Assembly: GCA_963843315.1 (NCBI GenBank)
Contig: CAWJJU010000002.1
Coordinates: forward strand, 372,001 to 436,000
From: JAWVFM01 sp963843315
GTDB lineage: Bacteria; Actinomycetota; Thermoleophilia; Solirubrobacterales; 70-9
Length of the DNA stretch: 64,000 nt
Direction of reading: 5' to 3'
Position 1 is the stretch's first letter; every line of letters starts with the position of its first letter. Positions 26,611 through 35,153 of the stretch are shown piece by piece. The notes below the pieces were generated by a model. It made no database searches, was not told the DNA's origin, and was given only the letters and a program-made list of their open reading frames with translations. The position numbers and the translations under genes were made by a program.

Positions 26611-28149
26611 ATGGGCTACCTGCGCCGGCTGGCGACCACGGGAGCCGCCTACACGGCCTCGAGCATCGCCTCGAAGCTGATCGCGGTCGTCCTGCTGCCG
26701 CTCTACACGCGCTACCTGACGCCGGCCGACTACGGCGCGGCCGAGGTGATGATCGCCAGCGTCGTCGCGGCCAGCATCGTGGTGCGCTTCGGGATGATCG
26801 AGGCGATCCTGCGCTTCTACTACCGGCCGGATGCCGAGCGACGCGAGGTGCTGGCCTCAGGCTTCGCGTCGCTGTTCTGGACGTCGACGATCTCGGCCCT
26901 CGTGGCGCTGGCGTTCGCCGCCCCCATCTCCCACCTGCTGCTGGGCCACACCGACGCCGGCCTCGCGCGCCTGGCGATCCTGGGACTGTGGACGCTGACG
27001 CTCTGGGAGTACGTGCTGGCGCTGCTGCGGCTCGAGGAGCGCGCGCGCCTCTTCTTCGGCATGACGGTGGCGAACGTCCTGGTCACGATCCCGGTCACCG
27101 TCTGGCTCGTGGTTATCGAGGGGCAGGGCGCAAACGGCCTCCTCGCCGCCACCTACACCACCGCGATTCCGTTCATCGGTTGGCGGCTCTACGCGGAGCG
27201 CCGAACGCTCTCGCTCGTTCCCGACCGTGCGCTCCTGCGGCGCATGACCCGCTTCGGGCTGCCCACGATGCCGGCGGAGCTCTCGCTGTACTCCCTCAGC
27301 TTCATCGACCGCCTGATCCTCGTGCGCCGGGCGAGCCTTGCCGAGGCGGGCCTGTACGCCCTGGCGGTCAAGTTCGCGCAGGCGATGAGCGTGCTCGCGC
27401 GCGGCCTGCAGCTCGCCTGGCCACCCCTCGCCTACTCCATCGCCGACGACGAGGAGGCCCGGCGCGTGTACGCGCTGGTCTTCACCTGGTTCGCCGCGGT
27501 CTGCGCGTTCGCGGCGACCGGCCTGTGGCTGTTCTCGCGGTGGATCACGAGGTTGCTGGCCGCCCCCGACTTCTACCGCGCGCACGAGGCCGTGGGGCTC
27601 CTGGCAACCGGAGTCGGCCTCTACGCGCTCTACCTCGTGCAGGTCGTGATCCTCGGCCGCGTCAACCGCACCGAGCTGAGCTTCCCGGCCACCGTGACCG
27701 GGACGATCATCAACGTCGTCCTCAACCTGGCGCTCGTCCCCTCGCTGGGAATCGTCGGCGCCGGCATCGCGCTGGTCGCCTCGTACCTCGCGATCCTCAC
27801 GATCACCTACCTCCTCACCCGCAGGCTCTTCGCCGTGCCGTACGAATGGGGCCGCCTGGCCGCCCTGATCGCGCTGTCGGCGGCGCTGGTCGGCGGCGCC
27901 GAGCTGTTCACCCCGACCTCCGGCATCTGGGGCTTCCTGCTGCGCGCGGTGGTGTGGGCAGCCTTCCCGCTGGCGCTGTTCGCCGGCGGCTTCCTGCACC
28001 CCGACGAGCGGGTCGCGCTGCGCGGGCTGCTCTCACCGGGGGCGGTGTGGGGGCGCCTGGCGACGCTGCGAAGCGCGCCCGCCGACCCAGAGGCGCCTGG
28101 CGACGCCGAGGTGATCGAGGCGCTCCAGCGCGACGAGGACGCCCTCTAG
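26611..28149 (+). CDS. Wzx-like polysaccharide flippase (MOP superfamily)
   Basis: A 512-residue protein with about 14 hydrophobic helices. The N-terminal pattern SIASKLIAVVLLPLYTRYLTPADYGAAEVM is that of polysaccharide-export flippases. It would move lipid-linked repeat units across the membrane. It starts three bases after the polymerase gene stop. The final 35 residues are charged and cytoplasmic. It converges on a glycosyltransferase gene across a strong inverted repeat. Confidence 0.88.
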   Translation: MGYLRRLATTGAAYTASSIASKLIAVVLLPLYTRYLTPADYGAAEVMIASVVAASIVVRFGMIEAILRFYYRPDAERREVLASGFASLFWTSTISALVALAFAAPISHLLLGHTDAGLARLAILGLWTLTLWEYVLALLRLEERARLFFGMTVANVLVTIPVTVWLVVIEGQGANGLLAATYTTAIPFIGWRLYAERRTLSLVPDRALLRRMTRFGLPTMPAELSLYSLSFIDRLILVRRASLAEAGLYALAVKFAQAMSVLARGLQLAWPPLAYSIADDEEARRVYALVFTWFAAVCAFAATGLWLFSRWITRLLAAPDFYRAHEAVGLLATGVGLYALYLVQVVILGRVNRTELSFPATVTGTIINVVLNLALVPSLGIVGAGIALVASYLAILTITYLLTRRLFAVPYEWGRLAALIALSAALVGGAELFTPTSGIWGFLLRAVVWAAFPLALFAGGFLHPDERVALRGLLSPGAVWGRLATLRSAPADPEAPGDAEVIEALQRDEDAL

Positions 28150-28178
28150 CCTCGCCCGCGGCCCCGCCGCAGGCAACG

Positions 28179-28219
28179 ATGGACGCGAAACGCGACCTAT
28201 TTCGTCGTTTCGCGTCCAT
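28179..28219. terminator. 14-bp perfect inverted repeat between convergent genes
   Basis: ATGGACGCGAAACG (28179-28192) pairs perfectly with CGTTTCGCGTCCAT (28206-28219) around a 13-base loop. The loop contains the TAG (28197-28199, minus strand) of the glycosyltransferase gene, so the right arm is also its final codons. It sits 29 bp after the flippase stop and can fold on either strand. Confidence 0.7.
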
Positions 28220-29132
28220 GAACGCGTGAGGCGTTGAATGCCGCCGCGGCCTCCTCGATGCCCTCGCCTCGCCCCGGCCTCAGCGATTGACGCGCGTGCA
28301 CCAGGAACGAGCCCGCGCTCACGCCCGGTCGTACCCAGGCGATGACGGCCCTCATCAGATAGGAGAGCGACCACAGCACACGGCAGACCAGTCCGACCGC
28401 CCACCCGTGGTGCTTTCGCATGTAGAGGTCACGCCCGCGGTGGAACTGCACGATGCGGCGCTCGTCGCCGGCTCCGGAGAGCTGCTCGTGGTGGACCACC
28501 TCGGCGGCGGGCACGTGGAGGATCTGCCACCCGGCATCGTGAAGGCGCTTCTGGAGGTCGGTCTCGTCGGAGTAGAGGAAGAACTCCTCGTCGTAGGCCC
28601 CGGCGTCGAGAGCCGCCTGCCGCCGTACCAGCAGCGCCGCCGACTGGCACCAGCCCACTTCGCGGACTTCGCTGCCGCCGCTCTCGGTGATGAGGGCCCC
28701 GCCCAGGAAGAAGAGCTGCGCCACCGCGGTGCCCAGCCCGGGCAGATGCCACGCGCAGGAGCTCGCCGACCCGTCGCCGTATAGAAGCTGCGGCCCCGCT
28801 GCGGCCACTCTCTCATCAGCCTCAAGTGCCGCGACCAGAGCCGCGACCGCTCCGGCCTGCAACTCCGTGTCCTCGTCGAGCAGCAGGCAGAGCTCTCCGC
28901 GCGCCTCGCCCAGCAGCGCGTTGCGGTTCTCCGCCACGCCCGCACGAGCCTCGCGCCGGATCACCCGAACGCCCTCGCGCCCCTCCAATGCCCCGGCCGT
29001 TCCGTCCTCGGAGGCGTTGTCCAGCACGAGGATCTCGCGCTCCAGTCCGGCGGGGTGGCTGCGCTCGATCGAGGCCACGCAGGCGAGCGCCTCGTCGCGG
29101 GCGTTGGTGGCGGTCACGCAATACGAGAGCAT
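28197..29132 (-). CDS. Glycosyltransferase family 2, rhamnosyltransferase-like
   Basis: About 311 residues from the ATG at 29132 (an upstream in-frame ATG at 29183 adds 17 unconserved residues and overlaps the divergent gene). GT-A fold features: YCVTATNARDEALACVASI, ILVLDNASEDGTA, GVAENRNALLGEARGELCLLLDEDTEL with the metal-binding DED, and FFLYSDETDLQKRLHDAGW. The C-terminus has a hydrophobic, membrane-associated segment. It resembles WbbL-type rhamnosyltransferases, but the donor is not certain. It is divergent from the next glycosyltransferase with only 20 bp between starts. Confidence 0.88.
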   Translation of the reverse strand: MLSYCVTATNARDEALACVASIERSHPAGLEREILVLDNASEDGTAGALEGREGVRVIRREARAGVAENRNALLGEARGELCLLLDEDTELQAGAVAALVAALEADERVAAAGPQLLYGDGSASSCAWHLPGLGTAVAQLFFLGGALITESGGSEVREVGWCQSAALLVRRQAALDAGAYDEEFFLYSDETDLQKRLHDAGWQILHVPAAEVVHHEQLSGAGDERRIVQFHRGRDLYMRKHHGWAVGLVCRVLWSLSYLMRAVIAWVRPGVSAGSFLVHARQSLRPGRGEGIEEAAAAFNASRVHGRETTK

Positions 29133-29152
29133 GGTCGCTTCAATCCTCCCCG

Positions 29153-30271
29153 ATGCGCGTCGCACTGGTCGATCCACCGGCATACACGCCGCCGTATGAC
29201 CGCTCCCTCGCGGCCGCGCTGGCGCGCGCCGGCGCGGACGTCGAGCTGATCACCAGCCACTTCGTGCACGGCCCGGTGCCGCCCGCTGAGGGATACAGGG
29301 TCACCGACGCGTTCTATCGCCGCTCCGCCGCCCGCCTGGACCGACGGGGGCGCCAGGCGGTGAAGGCGCTCGAGCACCTCGGCGACATGCGCCGCCTGCG
29401 CCGCGCGGGGATCGACGCCGACGTCGCCCACTACCAGTGGCTCACCTTCCCCAGCCTCGACGCGCGGCTGCTGCCCACGCGCCGCCCGCGGCTGCTGACC
29501 CCCCACGGCTGGCTTCGCCGCGAGGCGTGGCATGGCGGCCCCGCGCGCGGGCTGCGGCGGCTCATCGACCGCATGGACGCGATCGTCGCCCTTTCCGAGT
29601 ACGGCGCGGCTCTGCTGCGCGAGCAGGGCGGTGTGAGCGCCGATCGCGTCCACGTGATCCCCCACGGAGCCTTCGACCACCTCACGCGCCTGCCGCAGGA
29701 GGAGCCGCTGCCCCCGGAGCTCGCGGCCGTCGAGGGGCCGGTGGTCCTGCTCTTCGGGCTAATCCGCCCCTACAAGGGCGCCGACGTCCTGATCGACGCC
29801 TTTCGCCGCCTCGAGGGCGCCGAGCTGTGGATCGTCGGCCGCCCGCTCGGCATGCCGCTCGGCGACCTGCGCGAGCGCGCCGCCGGCTCGCGCGCGCCCA
29901 TCCGGTTCGTCGACCGCTACGTGTCCGACGCCGAGCTGCCCGCGTACTTTCGCCGTGCCGACGTCGTCGCGCTTCCCTACCGCGACGCCGAGCAGTCCGG
30001 CGTGCTCTACACGGCCCTGGCATTCGGCAAGCCCGTCGTGATGACCGACGTCGGCGGCTTCCCCGAGGTCGCCGCGACGGGCGCCGGCTCCATCGTGCCG
30101 CCCAACGACCCCCAAGCCCTGGCCGGCGCTCTCGACGAGCTCCTGGGCGACGACGAGGCGCGGGCGCGCCTGGCCGAAGCGTCCGCCGCCGCCGCCGCGG
30201 GCCCCTACTCGTGGGACGCGATCGCCGCGCAGACGCTCGAGCTGTACTCCCGGCTGCTGGGGGAGGCGTGA
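29153..30271 (+). CDS. Glycosyltransferase family 4 (GT-B fold)
   Basis: A 372-residue retaining glycosyltransferase. N-terminal domain: VALVDPPAYTPPYDRSLAAAL and TPHGWLRREAWHGG. C-terminal nucleotide-binding domain: VVLLFGLIRPYKGADVLIDAF, then FVDRYVSDAELPAYFRRADVVALPYRDAEQSGVLYTALAFGKPVV and DVGGFPEV, where the family's acidic motif occurs as DAEQSGV. It probably adds a sugar to the growing repeat unit in the cytoplasm. Its stop overlaps the next GTG. Confidence 0.9.
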   Translation: MRVALVDPPAYTPPYDRSLAAALARAGADVELITSHFVHGPVPPAEGYRVTDAFYRRSAARLDRRGRQAVKALEHLGDMRRLRRAGIDADVAHYQWLTFPSLDARLLPTRRPRLLTPHGWLRREAWHGGPARGLRRLIDRMDAIVALSEYGAALLREQGGVSADRVHVIPHGAFDHLTRLPQEEPLPPELAAVEGPVVLLFGLIRPYKGADVLIDAFRRLEGAELWIVGRPLGMPLGDLRERAAGSRAPIRFVDRYVSDAELPAYFRRADVVALPYRDAEQSGVLYTALAFGKPVVMTDVGGFPEVAATGAGSIVPPNDPQALAGALDELLGDDEARARLAEASAAAAAGPYSWDAIAAQTLELYSRLLGEA

Positions 30272-31395
30272 GCGCGGTCGCGGTCGTCTTCTGGGCGGCT
30301 GTGGGCCTGATCGCCTACACCACCGTCGTCTACCCCCTGGCCGTCGTGCTGCTGGGCCGGGCCCGCGGAGCGGGCGCCCCGGTGGGCGAGCCCGACCCGC
30401 TTCCCGTCGTGTCGATCATCGTCGCCGCCCACAACGAGGAGCGCGACATCCTCGAGTTCCTGCGAGCGAGCCTGGCGTTCGACTACCCGCGCGATCGTCT
30501 CGAGCTCGTCGTCGTCTCCGACGGCTCGACCGACAACACCGTCGAGTGGGCGGTGAAGGCCGGGGCCGACGTCGCCTTCGAGGTCCCGCGCGGCGGCAAG
30601 GTCGCGGCGCTGAACGCGGGCGTCGAACGGTCGCGCGGAGAGGTGCTCGCGTTCGCCGACGCCAACGCCACCTGGGAGCCCGGCGCCCTACGGCGGCTGA
30701 TCGCGCGCCTTGCCGAGCCCGGCGTGGGCTATGTGTGCGGGCAGGTTCGCCTCGACGGCGCCGGCGGCGAGAACCAGGAGGGGGTCTACTGGCGCTACGA
30801 GATGGCGATCCGCCAGGGGGAGTCGCGCCTGGCGGGAATCACGGCCGGCAACGGCGCCATCAACGCGGTGCGCCGCGACGCCTACATCGCGCTGGAGCCC
30901 CAGCGCGGCCAGGACATCTCGTTTCCCTACGAGATCACCCGCAGCGGGCTTCGGGCGCGCTACGAGCCCGCGGCCGTCGCGCACGAGGCCCCGGCGGCGA
31001 CCCTGGCCGCCGAGAGCGCGCGCAAGCGCCGGATGCACGCCGGCTCGTGGGCGACCATGCTGCGCCACGGAATGCTCTCGCCGCGCGGCTACCCTCTCGG
31101 CTACTGGATTCAGGTGCTCTCCCACCGCGGGCTTCGCTACGCCGCGCCGGTGCTGCACCTGATCGTGCTGATCGCCAACGTCGCGCTGCTCGGCCAGGGC
31201 GGCGTGTACGTCGCGGCGCTCGCGGTGCAGGCGCTGGTTCTCGGCGCCGCGGCGCTCGCGACCATCCTGCCGCTGCGGCCGCTGCTGATCGCCCGCTACT
31301 ACGTGGCCGTCAACTGGGCAAGCCTTCTGGGCCTCTGGGACTACCTGCGCCGCGGCGTGCCGGACTACTGGGATCGCGCGGAGGGCACCCGCTGA
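30268..31395 (+). CDS. Membrane glycosyltransferase family 2
   Basis: A 375-residue protein from a GTG overlapping the previous stop. It has an N-terminal membrane helix (VVFWAAVGLIAYTTVVYPLAVVLLG), a GT-A catalytic domain with VSIIVAAHNEERDILEFLRA, VVSDGSTDNT, GGKVAALNAGVERSRGEVLAFADANATWEP (DxD) and GNGAINAVRR, and three or four C-terminal helices. This layout is shared with processive exopolysaccharide synthases and with polyprenyl-linked transferases. Acceptor and donor are not defined. Confidence 0.88.
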   Translation: MSAVAVVFWAAVGLIAYTTVVYPLAVVLLGRARGAGAPVGEPDPLPVVSIIVAAHNEERDILEFLRASLAFDYPRDRLELVVVSDGSTDNTVEWAVKAGADVAFEVPRGGKVAALNAGVERSRGEVLAFADANATWEPGALRRLIARLAEPGVGYVCGQVRLDGAGGENQEGVYWRYEMAIRQGESRLAGITAGNGAINAVRRDAYIALEPQRGQDISFPYEITRSGLRARYEPAAVAHEAPAATLAAESARKRRMHAGSWATMLRHGMLSPRGYPLGYWIQVLSHRGLRYAAPVLHLIVLIANVALLGQGGVYVAALAVQALVLGAAALATILPLRPLLIARYYVAVNWASLLGLWDYLRRGVPDYWDRAEGTR

Positions 31396-31955
31396 TGCCC
31401 CGCGTCGTGGACGTCGTGATGGCGACGGTCGGGCTGGCGCTGGCCTCGCCGGTGCTGGCGGTGGCGGCGATCGCCGTCAAGCTCGACTCGCGCGGGCCGG
31501 TCCTCTACCGCGCGCGCCGGGTGGGGCGCGGCGGCGGGGAGTTCGAGCTGCTGAAGCTCCGCACGATGCGCCCCGGCAGCGACCCGGTCGGGGTCGGGTC
31601 GCCGGTGCTGGCGGGCGACCCGCGCGTGACCCGGGTCGGCGGCGTGCTGCGGCGGTTCTCGCTCGACGAGCTGCCGAACCTGGTCAACGTCCTGCGCGGG
31701 GAGATGGCCATCGTCGGCCCGCGGCCCACCCTGTTGGCCCAGGTCGAGGAGTACACGCCGCGCCAGCGCCGCCGGCTGGAGGTCCGCCCCGGCATCACCG
31801 GCTGGGCCCAGGTGAACGGGCGGGCGGGGATTCCCTGGGAGGAGCGCATCGAGCTCGACGTCCACTACGTGGAGAACCGCTCGCCGTGGCTCGACCTGCG
31901 GGTGATGGGCCGTACCCTGCGCCTGCTGGTCACAGGCCACGGCCTCTACGGTTGA
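31395..31955 (+). CDS. Bacterial sugar transferase (priming polyprenyl-phosphate glycosyl-1-phosphate transferase)
   Basis: A 186-residue short-form transferase. One membrane-embedded N-terminal helix (VVDVVMATVGLALASPVLAVAAIAVKLDSRGP) is followed by the catalytic core: FELLKLRTMR, RRFSLDELPNLVNVLRGEMAIVGPRPTL and RPGITGWAQVNGRAG. It transfers a sugar-1-phosphate to undecaprenyl phosphate to start repeat-unit synthesis. It lacks the long N-terminal membrane region of WbaP/WcaJ and so resembles the small PglC type. ATG overlaps the previous TGA. Confidence 0.92.
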   Translation: MPRVVDVVMATVGLALASPVLAVAAIAVKLDSRGPVLYRARRVGRGGGEFELLKLRTMRPGSDPVGVGSPVLAGDPRVTRVGGVLRRFSLDELPNLVNVLRGEMAIVGPRPTLLAQVEEYTPRQRRRLEVRPGITGWAQVNGRAGIPWEERIELDVHYVENRSPWLDLRVMGRTLRLLVTGHGLYG

Positions 31956-31963
31956 ATAGCCCC

Positions 31964-32500
31964 GTGCCCGCACCCGTCGAGCTACGCGACTTCGAGCCCG
32001 GCGACGCCGCCGCGGTCCACCGCTGGTTCAACGACGAGCGCGTCACCGCCGACCTGGTCGGCAGCCGCGACACCTTCACCGAGGGCGATGCCGCGGGTTG
32101 GGTCGAGCGGGCGATGGACGCCTCCCGCGACCGCAAGTGGGCGATCGTGCTGGAAGGCGGGCCCGAGCCCGTGGGGTTCGTCGCCCTGTTCGGCCTCGAC
32201 CGCCAGACCGGCCCCGAGCTGGCGGTGATGGTCGGCGACCCGGCGGCTTGGGGGAAGGGCGTGGCCCGCGAGGCCGAGCGCCAGGCCTGCAACCACGGCT
32301 TCGGCGAGCTGGGCGCGCACCGCATCCACGCGGAGATCCCGGCCACCAACCGCGCCGCGCAGAAGGTGGTGACCTTCCTGGGCTTCCAGCGCGAGGGCGT
32401 GATGCGCGCCGCGATCCGCCGCGGCGACGAGGTCATCGACAACGAGGTCTGGGGCCTGCTGCCATCCGACTTCACCGGCTGGGAGCCCGCAGCTGACTGA
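31964..32500 (+). CDS. GNAT-family N-acetyltransferase (RimJ/RimL-like)
   Basis: About 178 residues from a GTG at 31964 (a TTG at 31952 is also possible). GNAT features: VELRDFEPGDAAAVHRWFND at the start, VGFVALFGLDRQTGPELAVMVGDPAAWGKGVAREAERQA (acetyl-CoA loop) and HRIHAEIPATNRAAQKVVTFLGFQREGVMR. The nearest relatives acetylate protein N-termini or amino-sugars; place at the end of the polysaccharide locus makes an amino-sugar acetyltransferase possible. Confidence 0.85.
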   Translation: MPAPVELRDFEPGDAAAVHRWFNDERVTADLVGSRDTFTEGDAAGWVERAMDASRDRKWAIVLEGGPEPVGFVALFGLDRQTGPELAVMVGDPAAWGKGVAREAERQACNHGFGELGAHRIHAEIPATNRAAQKVVTFLGFQREGVMRAAIRRGDEVIDNEVWGLLPSDFTGWEPAAD

Positions 32501-33572
32501 GGCCCGCGCCGAGCTCGTCGCCGACGCCGGCGAGGCGGCGGCGTCGGATGAGTTCTTCCGCTCCGCCGAGCACCACCGCGCGGAGGGCGTCACCCACACG
32601 CTCGTGGTCTCGAGCGGCTCGGAGTCGGCAGCCATGGCCGTGGTGATGCGCGACGTCCCGGGCTCGGCGGGACTGCGCGACGCCGTCTCGGCCTACGGCT
32701 ATCCGGGCGCCACGACTACTCCGGGCTGGAGCCCGCCCGACGCGATCGACTGGAGCGACGCCGGCATCGTCAGCCTGTTCGCCCGCGAGCGCCTGTCGGG
32801 GCCGCCGCTCGCGGCCGGCGCATCCGAGCGCGGCCGCGTGCTGCTGCACGACCCGGCACAGCCGCGGAGGATGCGGCCGCGCCTGGCCGAGCAGATTCGC
32901 GCGGCGGAGCGCCAGGGCTACGCGGTGCAGACCGCGGGAGGCCCCGAGTCCGGCGCCGGCGAGCGCGCCGGCTTCCACGCCGCCTACACCCAGACCATGC
33001 GGGTGACGGGCGCCGCCGAGCGCTACTTCTTCGAACCCGCCTATTTCGACAAGGCGCTCTCCTTCGCAGGCTCGTGGCTCGTGACCGCGCGCTCGGCCGA
33101 GGGCGAGATCGCGGCGGGGGCGATCGTCGTCCGAAGCGACGGCCACCTGCACTACTTCCTGGGCGGGACCGCCGACGCGGCCCGCGAGGACTCGCCCTTC
33201 AAGAACGTGGTGGCGGCGATGCTCGACCTCGCCGACGCCGAGGGGATGCCGCTCAACCTGGGAGGGGGGCTCGCTCCGGGCGACGGCCTGGAGCGCTTCA
33301 AGCGCGGCTTCGCCAACTCCGAGGCGGCGTTCACGACCCAGGAGATCGTCTGCGACTCCGAGAGCTACGCCCGCCTGGCGCCGGATGGCGGGCCCGGCGG
33401 GTTCTTCCCGCCTACCGCGCCTGACGGCCGGCCGCGCCTGTACCTGGGCGTCGCGCTCCAACGAGAATCACTGAAGGAGGAGGGTGAATCCTCCATGCCG
33501 GGCGAGTGGGCCGCTTCGTGGCGGGTTGACGCCCCGCGAGGACCGCCGGCGACGTCACTTGTTCCTCATTGA
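32493..33572 (+). CDS. FemAB/GNAT-like acyltransferase-fold protein
   Basis: The coding frame is open from the end of the previous gene; the only in-frame start near the upstream end is a CTG at 32493, and the next is a GTG at 32604. Residues FFRSAEHHRAEGVTHTLVV before the GTG look genuine, so the start is uncertain. The core has GFHAAYTQTMRVTGAAERYFF, FAGSWLVTARSAEGEIAAGAIVVRSDGHLHYFLGGT and FKRGFANSEAAF, resembling FemX-like peptidyltransferase or GNAT domains that act on lipid or wall acceptors. The last 35 residues look unconserved. Confidence 0.7.
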   Translation: MTEARAELVADAGEAAASDEFFRSAEHHRAEGVTHTLVVSSGSESAAMAVVMRDVPGSAGLRDAVSAYGYPGATTTPGWSPPDAIDWSDAGIVSLFARERLSGPPLAAGASERGRVLLHDPAQPRRMRPRLAEQIRAAERQGYAVQTAGGPESGAGERAGFHAAYTQTMRVTGAAERYFFEPAYFDKALSFAGSWLVTARSAEGEIAAGAIVVRSDGHLHYFLGGTADAAREDSPFKNVVAAMLDLADAEGMPLNLGGGLAPGDGLERFKRGFANSEAAFTTQEIVCDSESYARLAPDGGPGGFFPPTAPDGRPRLYLGVALQRESLKEEGESSMPGEWAASWRVDAPRGPPATSLVPH

Positions 33573-33607
33573 TTCCCGACTCACCGCGACCGCCCCGCGG
33601 CGTCGCG

Positions 33608-34342
33608 CTACCCCCCGCTGCGGTGGCTGATCATGGCCGTCGCCTGGGCGGTCGGCTTGATCGCGACGTAGTCGATGTCGACGTGGGACGGGCGGGTGAC
33701 GACGTAGGCGATCGAGTCGGCGACGTCCTCGGCGGTCAACGGCTGGAGGCCCTCGTAGACCCCCGCGGCGCGCTCGGCGTCGCCCTTGAACCGCACCAGC
33801 GAGAACTCCGTCTCCACCAGGCCCGGCGCGATCTCAGTGACCCGGATGCCGTCCTCCAGCAGCTCCAGCCGGAGCGTCCGGGCCACGGCGTTGGCTGCAT
33901 GCTTGGCCGCCGTGTAGCCCGCGCCGCCGGGATAGACCTCCTGCCCGGCCACCGATCCGATCACCACGATGTGGCCGTTGCCGTTATGCCGCAGAGCCGG
34001 CAGCAGGGCGCGTGTGACACGCATGACGCCGAGCACGTTCGAGTCGAACATCGCGCGCCAGTTCTCCTCGTCGGCCTCGCCCACCTGCTCGAGCCCCAGC
34101 GCGCCCCCGGCCGAGTGGACGATCACCGAGACGTCCCGCGCCTGCTCGGCCATTGCGTCCACCGACTCCTGGTCCGTGACGTCGAGGGCCACCGCCCGCC
34201 CGCCGACCTCTTCGGCCAGCGCCCGGCAGCGATCGATGCGCCGCGCGGCGGAGATCGTCTCCATGCCCGCGGCCGCGAGGGCGCGCACCGTCGCGGCGCC
34301 GATGCCGCTCGACGCACCGGTGACCAGCGCTACGCGGGCCAT
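33608..34342 (-). CDS. Short-chain dehydrogenase/reductase
   Basis: A 244-residue classical SDR from the ATG at 34342. NAD(P)-binding TGASSGIGAATV, the NAG-equivalent HSAGGA, the catalytic Ser in IGSVAG and YTAAKHA (YxxxK) are present. The sequence resembles YdfG/serine dehydrogenase-type SDRs (DSNVLGVMRVTRALLP, LVETEFSLVRFKGD), acting on small hydroxy acids; the substrate is not certain. It lies 4 bp downstream of the DUF3105 gene on the same strand. Confidence 0.9.
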   Translation of the reverse strand: MARVALVTGASSGIGAATVRALAAAGMETISAARRIDRCRALAEEVGGRAVALDVTDQESVDAMAEQARDVSVIVHSAGGALGLEQVGEADEENWRAMFDSNVLGVMRVTRALLPALRHNGNGHIVVIGSVAGQEVYPGGAGYTAAKHAANAVARTLRLELLEDGIRVTEIAPGLVETEFSLVRFKGDAERAAGVYEGLQPLTAEDVADSIAYVVTRPSHVDIDYVAIKPTAQATAMISHRSGG

Positions 34343-34346
34343 CCGG

Positions 34347-35117
34347 CTACGGGGTGATCGGGAAGCCGAACTCGCGGCCCGCAACGCCGCGGAACTGCTG
34401 GCGGAAGTCGGCGAGGGCTTCGAGGGTCTTCGCGCCCTCGTACTTCGCGCAGTTCATCCGGTTGCGCCAGGCCGCCGCGGCGACGCCGTCGGGCAGCTGG
34501 TCGTTGGGGAACATCAGCACGCCGCTCGGGCTCTGGTCGAACACGCCCTTGATCGCGAGCGAATCGGAGTCGGGCAGGTTCGGCGAGTATTCGAACTCCA
34601 CGCGCGAGTGCTCGAGCGAATGGACGAAGTCGATCGGGTCCGGCTCCTCGGAATACGCGCCGTCGGCCTGCATGTGCGGCGGCTCGACGTGGTTGCCCGA
34701 GGTCGGCGGCTCGCCCTTGTAGTCGACCTTCGTCCCCGGCGAGACGTGCTGGTGGCCGTAGTCGGGGAGGCTCAGCGTCAGCGTGCAGCCCGCTGCCTTC
34801 GCGGCCGCCTTCAGGTTGGCGACCTTCACCGGCGGGGGCGGGGTGCCGACGCGGGTGTCGCAGGGCACACCGTTCTGGGCGCCGACCGTGAGGTCGATGT
34901 GGGAGTTCGGGTCGGAGCAGCTGCCCCCGGCGCTCGTCGACGAGCCGCCGGAGCTCGAGGCGACGGCGAAGATGATCCCGGCGACGACGATCAGCCCCAG
35001 GATGCCGGCGGCGGCGTAGCCGATCAGCTCGCGGCGGCGCACGGACCCCTCCTCCTGGGCCTCGGCGGCGAGTCGCTCCTGGCGAAGGCGCTCTTTGTCG
35101 TCCTTGCGGCTGGCCAT
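34347..35117 (-). CDS. DUF3105 family membrane-anchored protein
   Basis: A 256-residue protein with a charged N-terminus (coiled-coil-like, residues 1-28), a membrane helix at about 31-53 (ELIGYAAAGILGLIVVAGIIFAVA), a Ser/Gly linker and an extracytoplasmic DUF3105 domain. The domain has YGHQHVSPGTKVDYKGEPPTSGNHVEP, HSLEHSRVEFEYSP and NRMNCAKYEGAKTLEALADFRQQF with conserved His and Cys residues. The family is common in actinobacteria and its biochemical function is unknown. Confidence 0.88.
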   Translation of the reverse strand: MASRKDDKERLRQERLAAEAQEEGSVRRRELIGYAAAGILGLIVVAGIIFAVASSSGGSSTSAGGSCSDPNSHIDLTVGAQNGVPCDTRVGTPPPPVKVANLKAAAKAAGCTLTLSLPDYGHQHVSPGTKVDYKGEPPTSGNHVEPPHMQADGAYSEEPDPIDFVHSLEHSRVEFEYSPNLPDSDSLAIKGVFDQSPSGVLMFPNDQLPDGVAAAAWRNRMNCAKYEGAKTLEALADFRQQFRGVAGREFGFPITP

Positions 35118-35153
35118 CGGTGCGCCAGGCTAGCGGAGCGGCTCTGCGGGCGT

